Part shown: piece by piece, positions 46,378 to 58,814 of the stretch
Position numbering within the stretch: the first letter of the stretch is position 1
Layout: each line of letters begins with the position of its first letter
NCBI GenBank assembly: GCA_036429605.1
Contig: CM071590.1
Coordinates: 1,116,001 to 1,180,000, forward strand
Origin: Cladobotryum mycophilum
Lineage: Eukaryota; Ascomycota; Sordariomycetes; Hypocreales; Hypocreaceae
Direction of reading: 5' to 3'
Length of the DNA: 64,000 nucleotides
The notes under the pieces: generated by a model
Told to the model about the DNA's origin: nothing
The model's input: the letters and a program-made list of their open reading frames with translations, nothing else
The model's database searches: none
Program-made: the position numbers and the translations under genes

Positions 46378-48147
46378 GATGACTTGGTGAACCTTGCCAC
46401 GATGGTTGTCTTTGGGGACTTGGTCACGCGGTTGTTAAGATATTGATGTTTTAAGTTTTTGGTAAGTTCATTCTCACCACCTCGAAACCCCGGACGCGCA
46501 TTGGCGTGCCTTTGCGTTCAACCTGCACTGTGATCTCAGATTGGCACACCGATAAGGCTTAGACAAGTTTTGGCGGACCTTTAATAATCCGTACCATCGA
46601 GCGTAGCCACAAGTTGACGACAAGCCACAAGCAAGAGGTTGTGGCTGCGAGGAAAGGAAAGGGACGCAGCAACAGGAGGCCATAAGTGGGGGCGCAAAGT
46701 CAGGGAATCCCCCTGACCAATTTTAACAAGGAATACGACTTTTGCACATCCATGATTGACGGTGGGACTTGAATAAATAGGACTAATAGCAAAATAATTT
46801 TTTAAGTCCTTATGCTTGCTCAAAAACAGGTAAGTCGTCTGCACAAAGGATGTAAGGCATCACGGACATCAAGGACGGCATTAAAGGAGACTGGCCATGT
46901 ACGTACTAACACAATAATTGTAGTAATATGAAACTTTGCCTCCAGAGGAGACACGGCACAGACCTTGAAATCCATGAATACTCTGCGGACTAGAGGATTT
47001 GTTTCGGACCAGATCCTGATTCATATGTCTTCTTTCCAACAAGTATACATATAGTACCGTGCTCCATACTGGGTGGGGAATTTGCGTTATCATCCAATGG
47101 CAAAACGCGAAATGTGTAGGAACATTATTATGCAGGGCGCCCGCCCTCTGTTCCTGTCCCCGGTCAGTCTCGCTTAAAGACTCAGACCATATCCATCACA
47201 TCACCTTACATTGCATAGCATCACATCGCATCGCATCGCATCGCATTGTACTTGTAGTTGGGTTGGACCCATACCATATTTTACTTTTGACACACACACG
47301 CAAGTCCGTGACCACGAACAGCAACAAGTGCGGTATTCTAATGCCTGTTAACTGGGCTCTGATTGGCGGGAGCACCCGCTCGTGATGCCACTGGGGCGTT
47401 GGCAAGGCTCCTTCGACAAGTTGAGGTGGCCATGCATGAATCCTTGCCTCCCAACCTGCCTGAGCAATGCTTGTACACTGCATGCATGTACAAGATGTAT
47501 GTACGGTGTACGGAGTATATCCACCGAGAATGCTTCTATTTGTACCCTGGTTGCCCCAGCGCTACACTGCAGCCACACGGTAGGCGTGCGTGGTAGTTGG
47601 TAGTAGGTGGGTGTAGTCACCATGAAAATGCTCCCCCTCCTCCTCCTCATCCTCCTCCTCATCCTCATCCTCATCCTCCTCTTACCCTTATTACTCTCTC
47701 CTCCTCTTAGCCCACGCTTGGCAAAGTTGTCGGGTTCATGGGTTCCCGGCTGGATCTAGGGTTAGATCCCGTCTGAACGGGCCAAAAAAGAAAGCAGCTA
47801 ATTATGGATCAATTGTCCATGCTCATTAGCCTACTAGGTAACCACTGGGTATGGGTACTTGTATTTAGCACTCTTTGGGGTGAACCACTGCCCTCCCTCC
47901 CCATTTCTACTTCCATGCTCCTGTGATACTGCCTACCTATTTAATTCCTTCCAGACCCTTCGTCTTTTGTTACGCAGTAAGCTTTGGTTTGTTGCATTAA
48001 TGATCCTGTGGATGTTCTTCTTCCTCCTCCCCAGAGACCTAGAACCATTATACCCCCTATTTATACAACTGCCTATTCCTCTTCCCCTCAATCCTACAGT
48101 GGCAGTCTGTAAATTATTCCAGGCTAACACCGGGGCGACCTTTACCA
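46378..48147. other. Intergenic, 1.8 kb
   Basis: Divergent promoters of ARP8 and the MpaB-like gene. Contains CATCG repeats (47220-47246), a TACGGAGTA at 47509-47517 and a CTC-rich tract (47630-47683). Confidence 0.45.
47220..47246. repeat. CATCG/CATCA microsatellite
   Basis: Consecutive CATCA/CATCG units in noncoding DNA. Confidence 0.75.
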
Positions 48148-49692
48148 ATGGCTCTGTCCACCATCCAGCAGGCGGTCCATGACCTTGCCAACATACTCGG
48201 TGTGAAACCACTGACGATTGGTCTCACTGCCGGGTTTGTTGGCTATCTCATCCTGTGTTCATCTCTCAGATTCCAGAGGCTCAAGAGCGTGCGCCGTCGC
48301 TACAACTATCCCGACCGAGAGTCGCTCTCTCGAATGACCAACTCTGACGCCCGGGACATTCTTGAAACCGTCTCACTCCTTGAATTTCCCCTCCTCTTTG
48401 ATCTGTCTCTTCGGTTTGCACTCTTCAAGGTAATAAATACAATAATACCTAACCTCACATGTCCAAAAACTGGAAGCTTAACATGATCATCTTTAGACAT
48501 ACGCCAACGACAATGTGGGAAACCTCTTGTACTCAGCCAGCGATCTCGCGAAACCAACACAGTCTTCCAAAAGGTGGCGCAATCTATTCCTTGACGAGTG
48601 GAATATTCACCTTGACTAATACATGGTTTTTCAGATATGATGATACCGCAGTCATGTATGGCTGGTAAGTTAACCCCTTCATGCTCTTTAATTTGACTGC
48701 CGATAGAGGATGTTGTATAGGGATGCTAACATCTCTCAGTATGTTCAAGTTCTCGCCGGGCTCCAAGGAGCTTTCCCAGACCATTGGGCGCGTAAACTTC
48801 CTGCATAATCCATACATCAAGGCTGGCAAGATTCAGAACCAAGATCTTTTATACGTCCTCTTTGAGTCCATGTACGAGCCCGTCCACTTCATGCGCCTCT
48901 ATGAATGGAGGGAGCTCGCCGATGTCGAGGTTGCAGCCATCGCCATGGTCTGGAAGTACATTGGCGAGATGATGGAGATTGACTACAAGGCGGAGCTGGG
49001 GAAAGACCAGTGGAAAGACGGTGTCGAATTCATGGAGGACGTCAAAGCATGGGCACAGAAATATCAGGACGAGCATTTGAGGCCTTCACCAGAAATTGCA
49101 AGAGTGGGCCAGGTTTCCATGGAATTGCTTCTATCTTCATATCCCAAGTTTACACGCTCCCAAGTATCCCAGACGCTTCTGGTACTCATGGGCGAGCGGA
49201 TGCGGTGGGCCTTTGGGTAGGTATTCTTCCATCTTGTCGCTTTTTACAACAACTAACACGGCGGCGGACAGATTCCCCGAGCCTGGCGTCGCAGTGACAG
49301 CATTTACATTCTCCGCTCTGCTGATCAGGAAACTTTTTATCCGCTACCTGTGTCTGCCTCGCTTCAGCCCCCTCCACCTCATCGGCGATCCTGACCCCCA
49401 GACCGGACGCATTCAACAGTTTCGTTACATGAAGGACCCCTGGTACAACCCCGTAACCTTCTGGAGTCGTTGGGGACCAGAGGCCTTGGTACAGCGCGCG
49501 TTTGGTCTCAGCATTCCCGGAGATGGCGGTCCGGAGATGAAGCCCGAAGGTTTCTTGTTCACGGAGATTGGTCCCAGAGCCAAGGTGGGCAAAGGTGCGG
49601 AGGAGACTGGACGCCTGGCAGAGGTTGCACACACAAAGATATCGCCCACGTCATGTCCGTTTTCCTCAGTGTCGCAAAAGATCCAGGTCTGA
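48148..49692 (+). CDS. MpaB-like ER-membrane oxygenase (DUF2236)
   Basis: Five exons, 48148-48429, 48497-48573, 48635-48664 (30-nt micro-exon), 48740-49216 and 49272-49692, give 428 aa in frame. The N-terminal span (LTIGLTAGFVGYLILCSSLR) anchors the protein. Family landmarks: the RYDDTA segment, IGRVNFLHNPYIKAGKIQNQ, DLLYVLFESMYEPVHFM and the conserved YEWRELADVEVAAIAMVW, and the C-terminal TSCPF. The MpaB family includes the ER-bound oxygenase that cleaves a farnesyl side chain in mycophenolic acid biosynthesis, and DUF2236 also covers the bacterial rubber oxygenase Lcp (heme). The substrate is unknown. It sits between ARP8 and a proline-rich protein, with no biosynthetic partner in view. 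Confidence 0.85.
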
Positions 49693-50303
49693 GAGAATTC
49701 GGTGCCTACCTAAATGAGCGTCTTGTTTGTTTGTTTGCCTGTTTGCGTGGGTTGACCGAGAGGGTGTGTGGCTCCTTACATGCAGCGTTTTGTAAGCAAT
49801 CTAAGTTGTTTATAATTAGATTAATAATAGGCAGATGCAATTTAATCCTTGTGGGACCAAACATGCTCTCTTTGACCCCATTTCTTTGATTTATTTCCCC
49901 TTTCAGTGACCTGCGTCCCTTGCCTGTTCTTGGAATGTGGGAACCTGGGATTGGCTGAAAGAGGGATGGAAGCTGGGAGATGCCCCGCAGAGTCGTCTTG
50001 GCTCAGCCTCCAGGTAGGTAACTGGGCAGGCAGCCTACGTCACCTGACAGCTGAAGGTTGATGACGTTGCCACTTACTTTGAACAACAACCACCTACCTA
50101 ACCTTCAACATTCACTGAAAAACATCACTTCTTCGCATGTTTCACAGATTCCTTCATCTTTTTCAACAATTCCGACATTATCGCCAGCGACCTTCATAAG
50201 CATCTTATTCAGGCATAGGAGGGAGAACGACTGATCCACTCAGTGACATCATCTACTTCTCGCCAAAGGTTTGTTTGGTGACTTTTACTACATTCAATTC
50301 ATC
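49693..50303. other. Intergenic
   Basis: 3' flank of the MpaB-like gene and promoter of the proline-rich protein; nothing else recognised. Confidence 0.5.
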
Positions 50304-51025
50304 ATGCCTGTGCAGGTGTTTACGTCGAGCCCGATCCATGCCTCCAAGGCAGACGGCGTCACTCCCAAGACGGCAGGGCCAGAGGACGGGGAAGATTACG
50401 CAGCGGTGCCAGCAACAACGACAGCTGCTACAACGACTACAACCGGACAGTACGGTTACCCTCCAGCACAGCCCGGGGCCCGACCATCATTACCCATCCA
50501 AACAGGCGCACCACAACCCCCATATGCAAATAACTACCAACCGACGCAGACACAGTCTAGCTCTAATCCTCCACCGTCTCAGCCCGGCGCTGTTCCTTCA
50601 CCCCCAGGAGGGCGGCAGATCCCACCACCACCACGAGCGGGGGAACCTTCACCACAGCCTCCACAGATAACATCAATGCCTATGCCACCTCAGATGAACT
50701 ACCCAGCCCCTACCGCTTCGTTCCAAGGATACCGGGCCACGTCGACATCCACGGCACCACTATCGTATGGCCCCAAGCCAACGTTCATACAGGGAGGTGA
50801 CAGTGGCGGAGTAGACTTCTCACACCCACCAGGATATCAGCAGAACACCAATGCAGCAGATTTCAGCAGTTCCCAAAGGGCAGCTTACAATGCGTCCCTC
50901 CATCAAACTTCCACCGGTGAAGAGGAAGAGGGGTGTGGGGTACTGCGAAGAAATGGGCTACGGCTGCGGGGGATAGTCTTGCTACCGCTGAGAATGAGAT
51001 CTGGAAGAGAATCAATAAGGACTAG
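50304..51025 (+). CDS. Conserved proline-rich protein, one missing base
   Basis: A single exon from the ATG at 50304; upstream codons lack an ATG. The N-terminus is MPVQVFTSSPIHASKADGVT. A disordered Pro/Gln/Ser/Thr-rich body follows (TGQYGYPPAQPGARPSLPIQ). The C-terminal helix, in the shifted frame, is VWGTAKKWATAAGDSLATAE then NEIWKRINKD before a TAG at 51023. To my recollection this N- and C-terminal pairing occurs in uncharacterised Pezizomycotina proteins. The frame slips at the G run 50930-50933; with one more base the length is 723 nt (240 aa). Without the correction the protein ends in an unrelated basic tail. Function unknown. Confidence 0.7.
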
Positions 51026-52010
51026 GGATCCTATTTGAGACGACACGATCGACAGACTAAGAGCTGGGGGAATCGGCACATCCCTCGGTGTGAATGCGGA
51101 ATGTCAATCTCCGATACTATGACGTTAAACTGGTCATCCGCGCCAGGTATGGTGGGTGTATTCTATGGGTATTGATGTATTATAACCATGTTAGCTTTGT
51201 AAATTTGGAATTCAACAGCGCTTAATGACGAAAGAAGGACGAACCATGAGAATCACGCCCTGGCGTAGGCGATATTTAGACGCATGAATGACTTGAGACA
51301 CAAAGGAAGCCAACCTCAAACGCTTCTCCAACAAGATGAGCAACCAGAGTTCAGTCTAAGCTTGTTTAGCCATTCTCTACCAGCGCAAGAGAAGCATTTT
51401 GTGCAAAGTTCATAGCTGCAGCTAGTGCTGAGTTATCTGATGGTGTCATCTTTGGCCACGACCACACGCTCCCCTGCACATCTATAAAACGCCCTCATAT
51501 TAGTATATTTTTCATTTTCTGATATTAATCATCACAATCTTATTACTATTTTCAAGATTGATAAAAAAAATGCTCAATCAGGCGACCTGGCGTGTATGAA
51601 GTTCTGAAATCGGCTCAAGTTTCAGGCGTCTCCTGGGCCGTTTCAGCATCATCAGTTTCGGCATCATGTTTTGAGGAATCAACAAAAAACCCGTCAAAGC
51701 TCTTCCAAATCACCCCCCAAAAAAATTGGTTTCAGACGTCTTGATCCAGTCAAGTGATGATGCTTATTATGAAGAATCCGGAATCAAGCGTATGGGGTCG
51801 GAATCTTTAACAATCCCCTGGTGCTGGGCAAGCTTTTTAATATCACCAGATCGTGGCCTGTCCCACATTGCTTATTTCATCATCTTTCAATTCCATCATA
51901 TCTTTCTTCTTCTTCTTTTTCTTTCCTTTTTTTAAAATCAGTTTATTGAAGCGTGAGATCAAAAAGGGCTATCGATTCAAGTGAAAGCCATTCATACGAG
52001 GTTCCGGTCG
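51026..52010. other. Intergenic
   Basis: Nothing recognised with confidence. It includes the presumed promoter of the DUF4451 gene; a further upstream exon of that gene cannot be excluded. Confidence 0.4.
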
Positions 52011-53492
52011 ATGATGGATACGAATCATACGAGTGAACAACTACAGGGCGAGTACATGACTCCACTGGATACTTCTTTGATGAAGTCAATCATCGAGTTT
52101 CAACGGAGATCATCGATGATGACGGAAGATTACTCATTCAAGGTGGATCAGGGGACTCCTGCATTGCTGTGCGTGTCACCCTCGTGGTATCATCAAAAAC
52201 CTGGCAAGCCTATCTCTCGGTCAAGCTATGTGCAACCGGACCTGCATTCTTTCAAAGTCGTGAGTAATGAAATCCGAAGAGTTCCCTTCACACAGGGAAG
52301 GAGGTTGTGTCCAGGGAAGAAGATGAAGAATAGACGATGCCTAAAACTTTTTTGCTAGGAAAGTTTTGAAGCTCAGATCCTGGACCCGAACTCGCCACTC
52401 GACTTCTTTGGTGCCATAGAAGATGTGCTGTATATTCCAAGCGTTATCCAAGATGATTTTACGCAAGATGCAAGTCAGTTGGGATATGGTGGCTCTATCA
52501 AGACGTGCCAGGGTCTCACTTCTTCAACCGGCCAGCATTCAATTCGGCATGTCTCTGCCACGACCTATGATGACGGGTCCTCGTTGAGCTCCCATAGAGC
52601 ATCAAGTTCAAGCTCATCGGGACTTTCGGGACATCTCTTCCCTGTGGCTTCACATTATTTGACACCACGGGGGCGAGGTAATCGATCAAGAGCCCAGTAC
52701 TACGAACGAGGTAATCATCCACTCTGTTCAAACGGGAGGCTGGCTTCTTGCGGCAGCAATACAACCCGCAGAAACAAACGCCGTTCGAAGAAGGCGCATA
52801 GGGCGATACGACCAAAGTCACTACCCACCGCCGTACATGATGCAGACGGAAGAGCTAAGCCGGCCTTGATCGAGCGTCCAAAAGTATCGCTGCTGTCAGG
52901 AGGCTTTTCCAATGCACATCCAACGGAACCTACTGACCTCAAACCAATGCCAACACCGCACGGCTTTCTCGACCTAGACGGTCCACCAAACCTGTTCAAA
53001 TCCTTTTCCGGAGAACAAGAGCCGCCGCCGCAGGAGGACCTGAGCCCCTCGGATCCCAACCTCGTCCCGGTGGAGCAGAAGCCCAGGTTCGAGAGCGACC
53101 TCTACACCCCGCGATGGATACGCGGCCACGGCACCAAGCGCGAGGGCTGGTGCGGGCTGTGCAGGCCGGGGAGGTGGCTGAGGATGAAGAACTCGACCTT
53201 TTGGTACGACAAGTCGTTTTCGCACGGGATCAGCGCGACGACGGGGCTCGTCTTCCAGGGGCCGCTCGGCACGAGGCGCGGCGGTGGCAATTCCATCGTG
53301 TGGGAGGGGTTCTGCGGGCATTGCGGCCAGTGGGTTCCGCTGGCGAGTATGAGGGGGAAGGGAACGGCTTGGTTCAAGCATGCATACAAGGTAACGTAAC
53401 GTCCATCTGTCAAGAGTACAAGCAATGGAAATGCTCTCATGAGAGAGAATCTTCTAATATCGTTGCAGTGTCATAAGCACATGAATACTTGA
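52011..53492 (+). CDS. DUF4451 protein (Meu26-like)
   Basis: Exons 52011-52259, 52359-53390 and 53469-53492, 434 aa. The first intron has a perfect GTGAGT donor and a TTTTTGCTAG acceptor, phase 0; the last exon adds only CHKHMNT. The C-terminal half is the conserved domain: DLYTPRWIRGHGTKREGWCG, then LCRPGRWLRMKNSTFWYDKS, FSHGISATTGLVFQGP, WEGFCGHCGQWVPLAS and GTAWFKHAYK. Its four cysteines (WCGLC, FCGHC) look like a metal site. The family includes fission-yeast Meu26, induced in meiosis, with unknown biochemistry. The N-terminal part is Ser-rich. The ATG at 52011 is the first in frame, but the frame stays open for about 50 nt upstream. Confidence 0.8.
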
Positions 53493-56400
53493 AGAGTGTA
53501 CAATGGGGTCATAGGGGGGTGGGGGATGGAGGGCGAAGTTATCCCAGGTCTTAATCTCTTTTGGTGCCATCTTTTCCAAGATCAACCCGCAGGCGGGGCA
53601 AGGGAATTGATTGTATGCACAAAGATCTCGAGTTTGAGTAGAAAGGGTTCTTGTATATAGCTTCCAAGTGATCGAATACTACCCTTGAAGACTTGATATG
53701 ATTACCTACACGAGAGAGACTTACGTTTGAACGTGGCCTCAAACATGTGTTGGGTGCCGTTGACACCTGTTTGCCTTTCTTATATCGCTCCTGACAACAG
53801 CACCATCTCACTGCTCAAAAACAGGGTGTCCTGTCATGGTAGATGGAGATGATCGATTGACCCTTTGAAGCTTTAAGATGTATGCAATTACCCCTATATC
53901 GAGCACCGCTAGAATCATGTGCTTTTTTAGTAAGGAACGGAATAGTATCTCGGTCATGTCGATGAGCTCCAATCTTTTTTTAGTTGTAAGGAGGTTCAGA
54001 GCAGAAAGCTGACGTTGTGATTTGGAGATGATGAGCGTGGAAGGTTAGCCAGCAGGACGTGATACAGACAATATAGGAGAAAGATATGTATATATATAGG
54101 GGTTGAACAGTTTTTTTGACGATCAATCAACTTCTCAATCCCATATCTCACCTTGACTCACGCTCACAACCTCGGATTAAATTGGCCAAGCCATCATGAT
54201 AGTGGTTGCCAGTTGGCCCACACCACCTTCATGCAAGCACTTGGGAAACCCCCTGTCCTATGAGCCAATCAACCCTCTTGTGTCGAACGATTTTCCCTAG
54301 GCAACCTGATTTAAAAGCGCCATACACGTGTTCTTTGGAGAACTAAAAAAGAAGTCCTCGGTCTGGAGTTTTTTTTTTATTCGGGGTAACAGAAAAAAAA
54401 GAAAAGAAAAAAAGAAACGGTGCTCTCTCCCTTTGCCAGTCGATTTGGGGAAAGGTGGAGGAGATCTTGTGACGTTGTGGGAAGTTTGATGCCTAGGCCT
54501 AATACGATCCGGCCATTCGCTGATGAAATCCACTGCATCACAGTAGTACAGAAGCAGCGCACAGCGTATGGAGTACAGGGTATCTATAAACCGTTTTATT
54601 CACCTGTTAAAGACATGTCTGCGGAGTTATCTACATAGGTAACCATGGAATGCTGAGCTGGTAGCACACACACACACACACATAAAAACCAGCCATTCGG
54701 TAGAAGCAGGAGATTGCACTGGTGCTAAAAAGGATGCACCATCACCCAACGCTCTGGTTCAGCTCACACTGGACTCCGAGACTACACCTTTTCAGGATGG
54801 GCAAATACGGGCCGACAGATTCACTTTAAACAAGTTGGTTTTGGTTACATTTGATGCAGAGCTGTGAAAGCACGCGATCCAACTTTGGTATGGAATCTTC
54901 TTTCATACTTGATCCTTTTTTTCTTTCTCCTTCCCTTTCTTCTTCTTCTTCTTCTCCTCTTCTTTCTTCGCCTATGTGGACTCTCGAAGATGGAGTTTTG
55001 ATCATGGCATTTTTTTTGTTAGTGCTGATGCTATGCAGGTACGCCCGCTTGAGTTTGTTTGGTCATGTCATGTTTTTGTCGGTTCCAGAGCTTTGTTCCC
55101 CCCTCCCCCTCCCCTTTGCCCTACCAAGAATAGACATAAGAAGCATAGTTCGTATTCTATATGAAGGCAAGGAAATAAAGAAAGGGCTTGGGTAATAATA
55201 ATCAACCTGAGGCGCGGATACCCACGGTGCATGACCCGAACAAGGTTGTACGGATGATGATAAAAAAATAAAAATAAAAAGGGGACTGGATTGATGAGAA
55301 TCCACTGAAAAAGGAATATAAAAATTGCCATCAGCGGCGAGTGCCGTCAGAAGATTACCCTAGAGCAGGTGAAAGCGAGAGAGGGAGAGAGGGTGAGAAT
55401 GAACCCCAGAAGCGGCTGAGACAGGTTTTAGCCGGAATGCAATTAGGTCGAGTTCGATGAGTTCATCATCGCGACATTGTCTCGTTTGACAAAAAGCGCT
55501 GGGGGCTACAAAAAACTAACCAAGGTTCCCTCCTTCACCCAAAGAAGCAAGGGATGGATGATGTTTTTCTTTTTAATTAGTTCCCAAGGGAGGCAGACGG
55601 GAACCGTTATCAAGGGAAATACATACGGGATGAAAGTAAGATGTAGTATTAGGTAGTCTGCAGGGTAGGAGAAGGAAAAAAAGGGAGTTCTACTTGTAAT
55701 AGAGCAAACTAAAAACTTGAAGAGATGGATGGATGGATGGTTTTTAGTCTGGGGTAAATTAGATCGAGATCTGGCATTGTTGGTTGATGGTAACCTGGGC
55801 TGGGTGGAAAAGGAAAAAGAAGCTCTGGACATTCTTTACATTGCTACCTCCCACTCCGTACTTTGTAATCCAAGATTGCAAGTAAATTACAAAGTAGTAG
55901 AGAGGAATCCATCCCAGGCATTTGCATGGCGGTCAAGGAAAATGGAAACCACCTGAGCATCCATCCATGGGTCCCGTCACACCGGGACGGGAATCATGGA
56001 TTCTTGCCTATCCATGCATCACAGATTATGTTTCCAGGCTTGGGTGTGCTCAAGCCTCTCCTCTCCCCTCCGCTCCCCCTCCCCAGACCCTGAAGACCGG
56101 TTCTTTGCGCTGGTTAAGAAAAATCTAGCTTATTAGGCTGTCTTGTCTTTTTTTTTTTTTTTTGTCTCCGATCCTTGGAAATTGCCCCTTATGGACATGC
56201 TCTCCTCGTTTCTTCTGCTTGGCATACGCTTTGATGGTGTGTGCTGTCATCAGCTGTCATCTTTATTATCCATCACATCGCATCACAACTGACCGTCTAT
56301 TTGGTTACTTGACAAGTAAAGTTGATATGACGATGAATATTCTCTCTCCCTCTCTCTCCCTCTCTCTCTTTCTCAATTCATTTCATTTCATTTCAATGCT

Positions 56401-58814
56401 GAAGCGGGAGCCGTGTTCGGTGGTGAGATTGCCATGTCTTGAGTTTGTCCGGAGGAGTCCCGTAATACCAACAACTTCTCTGCCCATGTATAGGTTAGAT
56501 AAGTAGATGACCCAGAGAGAGATGGGACAGCCGCTTTATCCCCATGTTAATAAAGTAAACCCCTTTATTACTCCGCACAGCTTCTTATTATTATTATTAT
56601 TTTTTCTTTCCCGATAACAAGGCTGAAGTGGTTCGAGAGAGGAAGATCTGACCCAGGTTAGGCATAGACGTTTTATTTATTTATTTTATTTCATTTTATT
56701 TCATCGTGATAAGCGCCCAGGATGCCAGTGGTAACTTGTAAGAAGAAGGGCCCTCCTTCAGGGGAATGGAATGGATTGGCTCCATATCGTTGCATCGAAT
56801 CATGGCACTTTGTGCAACTCAGACCTGACGTTAACGGTGGAGTACGACGTGCGTGCAAGTTGCGGATTAGGCGACTTGACAAAAACAGAATGTACCGAAG
56901 CTCCATAGGTAGTTGCTTTTTGCGCTTGCTTGTTTGTTGTATGTATCTGCCTACTACGATACTCTCTACTCCGTACCGTCTGTCCGTCCATGCGAGACAT
57001 TGAATCATCTCGTTACGAGCTGCGAGCATCTCGTGCATGTGGATGTCGAAGCTTGGAATTACAACTAATAACTTGCACAAGTAGAATTGATTGTTGCTCC
57101 GTGTACTTGATGGTTGGCCAAGTTCAACATCAATGCTCTCTCCAGGGCTGGTACCTTGCACTAAAGCTTGCCGAAGCTACCTACGGAGACCTCCAGGGTT
57201 ACCCATATGTACAAGTACAAGTACAGGTACAAGTACAGATATACAAGAGTATCCATCATCTTCTTCTCCACTGCAAATGCCCGCCCTATTATCCTGACAT
57301 CTTCTTGGTGGTGGACTCGTTCAGGCAGGCTCTGACCCTGTCTCTTTTAGCCCCCCTAACAGAAGAGGGCCAGGCCAGTCCAGTCTGGGCACTCAACTCA
57401 CTTGGAGGTCGGGTATGTATGTACCTTGAGGCAAGTACCTAAGCTGGCGCTGGACCGCTGGACCGCTGGACCCTAACAGCTGGCTGGAGCTGGGCAAACT
57501 GGGGTGCAGTCATCCATTGTACTACAAGTACAAGTACCGCTGTGAGAAGTTGAACCTGCAACAGTTACTGCACCAACCAGCTCAAGCCTCCGTGCGGCTG
57601 CAGCTTTCTCTGTCGCTTTCAGGTGGCCTCTGCCCATTGTAATCCAACCAAAAAAGCAACAACCTTTCCCATAATACACCTTGCCTTGCCTTGCCTTGCA
57701 TGCACTGACTTGGCCCACTCTTCCCAACAGCCCTGCCTCTGCCTCTGCCTCGATGCAAGGTTGGTGGTAGCGTACCTACCTGTAAGTACCCAAGTACCTG
57801 AGTACCTGGTTCCAGGTTCCCAGGTTCCACTGGAGGTCCAGTCAGTCGAACATTGAACACTGTCTTGTCCAAAAAATTACCGGCTTAACGGAATCAGATC
57901 CAGAGCCATACCAGCCATACCATCCATCCTTCTGCCTGCACTGCCTGCCTACTACTGCCTAAGAGTTCCAGTTCCATCCTCACTAACAGCACCAGCAACA
58001 GCACCAGCACCACTACCTGCACCAGTACCAGCACCAGCACCGCCAGCAGAAACCGAAACCAGCCCAGTTCAGTGACAAAAGAAGGTTTGGAGCATCACCA
58101 CCAACCAACCGACCAAACTTCGATACTACTTTGTCAATCTTTCATCCTCCTCCTCCTCCCTCCTCCCTTCTCCCCTCCAGCTTCATCCTCCGCCATTGTC
58201 TGGGCCGTCGCTCAATCCCTTCCTTCTCTCATTCTCTCTCTCTCTCTCTCCCTTCTCTTCGGCAAGCCATTTTAGACTGAGGCAAGGAAGAGCTCAAGGA
58301 GAACAATCTCCTCCCTTGGTTCTGTCTTTGCTCTCCTCGGCTGTCTTGGTAAGACCCTCTTCCTCTCCCTCTTCTTCCCCTCCAATGCACTCCCTGTTTT
58401 TCACGCCTCTCCAAGGAATCTGGCCATTCTCAACGCCGTCTGGAAGCACCCAAGAAGCTAACCTGATTGTTTTTTTTTGTTTCCTCCCTCGCTAGATATA
58501 TACTAGACCTAATGATCTCCCTCGCCCTGTCATGATCACAACGATAATTTTTGGATAACGATAAAACGAGCCAACTGCGATTTTGCTTCTACATTGTCTA
58601 AACGAAACAACCGGACAAAACCATATTTTCGATACTGGCATTCAATCTATACTTTGCTTGTGCCTCGCCCTTATCAACCTCTTACCGAATTGATCTCGTC
58701 AGCATCCAACCACACGGCCTAATTTTTCTTCGACTTCACGGCGACCCAATTTGGCGGTGCACGCACCTGGGATGCTTTGTGGTTGGGTTATATTGATCCA
58801 CAATTAGAGCTGCT
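53493..58814. other. Gene-poor stretch, 5.3 kb
   Basis: The longest interval without a recognisable gene. Features seen: a CA repeat (54665-54682), pyrimidine runs (54910-54970, 56342-56375 and 58140-58260), AT-rich TTTTATTT repeats (56680-56705), TACTCCGTA (56967-56975), GTACAAGTACAG repeats (57208-57240) and a CCTTG array (57680-57700). Parts resemble the long, TC-rich 5' leader common before fungal regulators, so the promoter/5' UTR of the PHD gene may take up the last 1 kb, including a possible leader intron starting GTAAGA near 58350. Confidence 0.5.
54665..54682. repeat. CA dinucleotide repeat
   Basis: Nine consecutive CA units in the gene-poor stretch. Confidence 0.9.
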
